Part shown: piece after piece, positions 4,939 to 5,511 of the stretch
Layout: every line of letters starts with the position of its first letter
Position numbering within the stretch: position 1 is the first letter of the stretch
Source: an uncultured Eubacteriales bacterium
GTDB lineage: Bacteria > Bacillota > Clostridia > Oscillospirales > Ruminococcaceae
DNA: 5,511 bases
Direction: 5' to 3'
Assembly (NCBI GenBank): GCA_900318545.1
Contig: ONLC01000156.1
Coordinates: 1-5,511, forward strand
Made by a program: the position numbers and the translations under genes
The notes under the pieces: generated by a model
Database searches by the model: none
What the model was told of the DNA's origin: nothing
Seen by the model: the letters and a program-made list of their open reading frames with translations, nothing else

Positions 4939-5511
4939 TTATGAATTTTTTGTTTTCTTCTCACGCTTTTTCCTCTCACTCTGCTTAGGCACTCTGCCTA
5001 GGTGAGCATTAAAGCTTATATACCCGTTTTTAGCATGACAGCTTATTCTGCCCTTATGAGCCTCCACAATAGATGCCGCAACCGACAGCCCTATACCGTA
5101 GCCGCCTTTCTTTTCACCGTCTTTTCTTGAATGAGAGCTGTCATCACGGTAGAAGCGGTCAAAGAGTCTGTCGGGGTGCTTGGGCGGTACAGCACAGGGG
5201 TTCTTTACACTCAGTCTTGCGCCCTTGCCCTCGGGCTTGAGGCTTATCTCTATCCTGCCGCCGTCATCGGCATACTTGACGGCATTCTCCGTCAGCACAG
5301 ACACAAGCTGCTTGATCGCACTCTCATCACCGTAATATCTCAGCCCGCCGTCTATATCGAGCTCTATGCTCTTGCCGTTTGTTTCAGCAAGTGTTTTGAA
5401 GGGCTCTGCGGTCTCGGTAACAGCATCTGAGATATCAAAGTCCATAAAGCTCATATTGTTTGCGGCACCCTCAGCTCTTGCCATATTAAGCAGATCCTTT
5501 ATCAGCTCGCT
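4939..5511 (-). CDS. Sensor histidine kinase, C-terminal part (5' end beyond window)
   Basis: The frame is open to the window edge, adding nine codons (SELIKDLLN) before the first ATG at 5484, so this is the last 190 residues of a longer protein, not a gene starting at 5484. Residues 1-30 match the end of a HisKA dimerisation helix (LIKDLLNMARAE...FDIS); the phosphorylated His lies upstream. The HATPase_c domain follows: N-box LTENAVKYAD (73-82), F-box RLFDRFYRDDSSHS (115-128), and G2 box GGYGIGLSVA (136-145). The usual DxGxG of the G1 box is replaced by VKNPCAVPP (102-110), as in a common Clostridia subgroup. The tail is strongly basic (KQSERKKREKKTKNS). It would phosphorylate a response regulator, probably encoded just upstream. 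No terminator follows its stop. The signal sensed cannot be read from this part. Confidence 0.95.
   Translation of the reverse strand, partial: SELIKDLLNMARAEGAANNMSFMDFDISDAVTETAEPFKTLAETNGKSIELDIDGGLRYYGDESAIKQLVSVLTENAVKYADDGGRIEISLKPEGKGARLSVKNPCAVPPKHPDRLFDRFYRDDSSHSRKDGEKKGGYGIGLSVAASIVEAHKGRISCHAKNGYISFNAHLGRVPKQSERKKREKKTKNS

Noticed and set aside
4797..4988. Small plus-strand open frame across the T-box leader and promoter
   Set aside because: The region is explained by a T-box on the opposite strand; there is no promoter or ribosome binding site on the plus strand.

Overview
The window looks like chromosome of a gut- or rumen-type Clostridia, most like Ruminococcus or a close Oscillospiraceae relative. 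The basis is a Gram-positive T-box leader, strong AAAGGAG/GGAGG ribosome binding sites, a KMGKT-type Firmicutes TyrS, a NimA-like flavoprotein of the MRRxKQ type, and a VTC / DUF4956 / Cthe_2159-type gene set that I associate with Clostridia. This is a judgement from protein style, not from a database search. All seven genes lie on the minus strand, so the biological order runs from the right end of the window to the left.

Region 1 (5511 to 4939) is the C-terminal part of a sensor histidine kinase whose N-terminus lies beyond the window. Eight bases after its stop codon a near-consensus extended -10 promoter starts a tyrosine T-box leader (about 4895 to 4658). The leader has a UAC specifier, a UGGU bulge that matches a tRNA with discriminator A, and mutually exclusive antiterminator and terminator helices. 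The operon it controls is a NimA-like FMN-binding (PPOX-fold) protein, then a small five-helix membrane protein of unknown function, then tyrS, with gaps of 10 and 15 bases. The tyrosyl-tRNA synthetase, the logical T-box target, is thus the third gene.

Region 2 (2407 to 2108) is a 300-base non-coding stretch with three hairpins and weak promoter-like boxes. It separates tyrS from the next operon.

Region 3 (2107 to 1) is a second compact operon. It encodes a VTC-domain (polyphosphate polymerase / triphosphate tunnel) protein, a DUF4956 membrane protein overlapping it by 8 bases, and, 16 bases later, a lipoprotein with a Cthe_2159-type carbohydrate-binding beta-helix domain that runs off the left end. 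A cytosolic nucleotide-polymer enzyme, a membrane protein and a surface glycan-binding lipoprotein are made as one coupled unit. This suggests a cell-surface system that is poorly understood, and it is the most interesting part of the window. No tRNA, rRNA, CRISPR array, insertion sequence or phage gene was seen.
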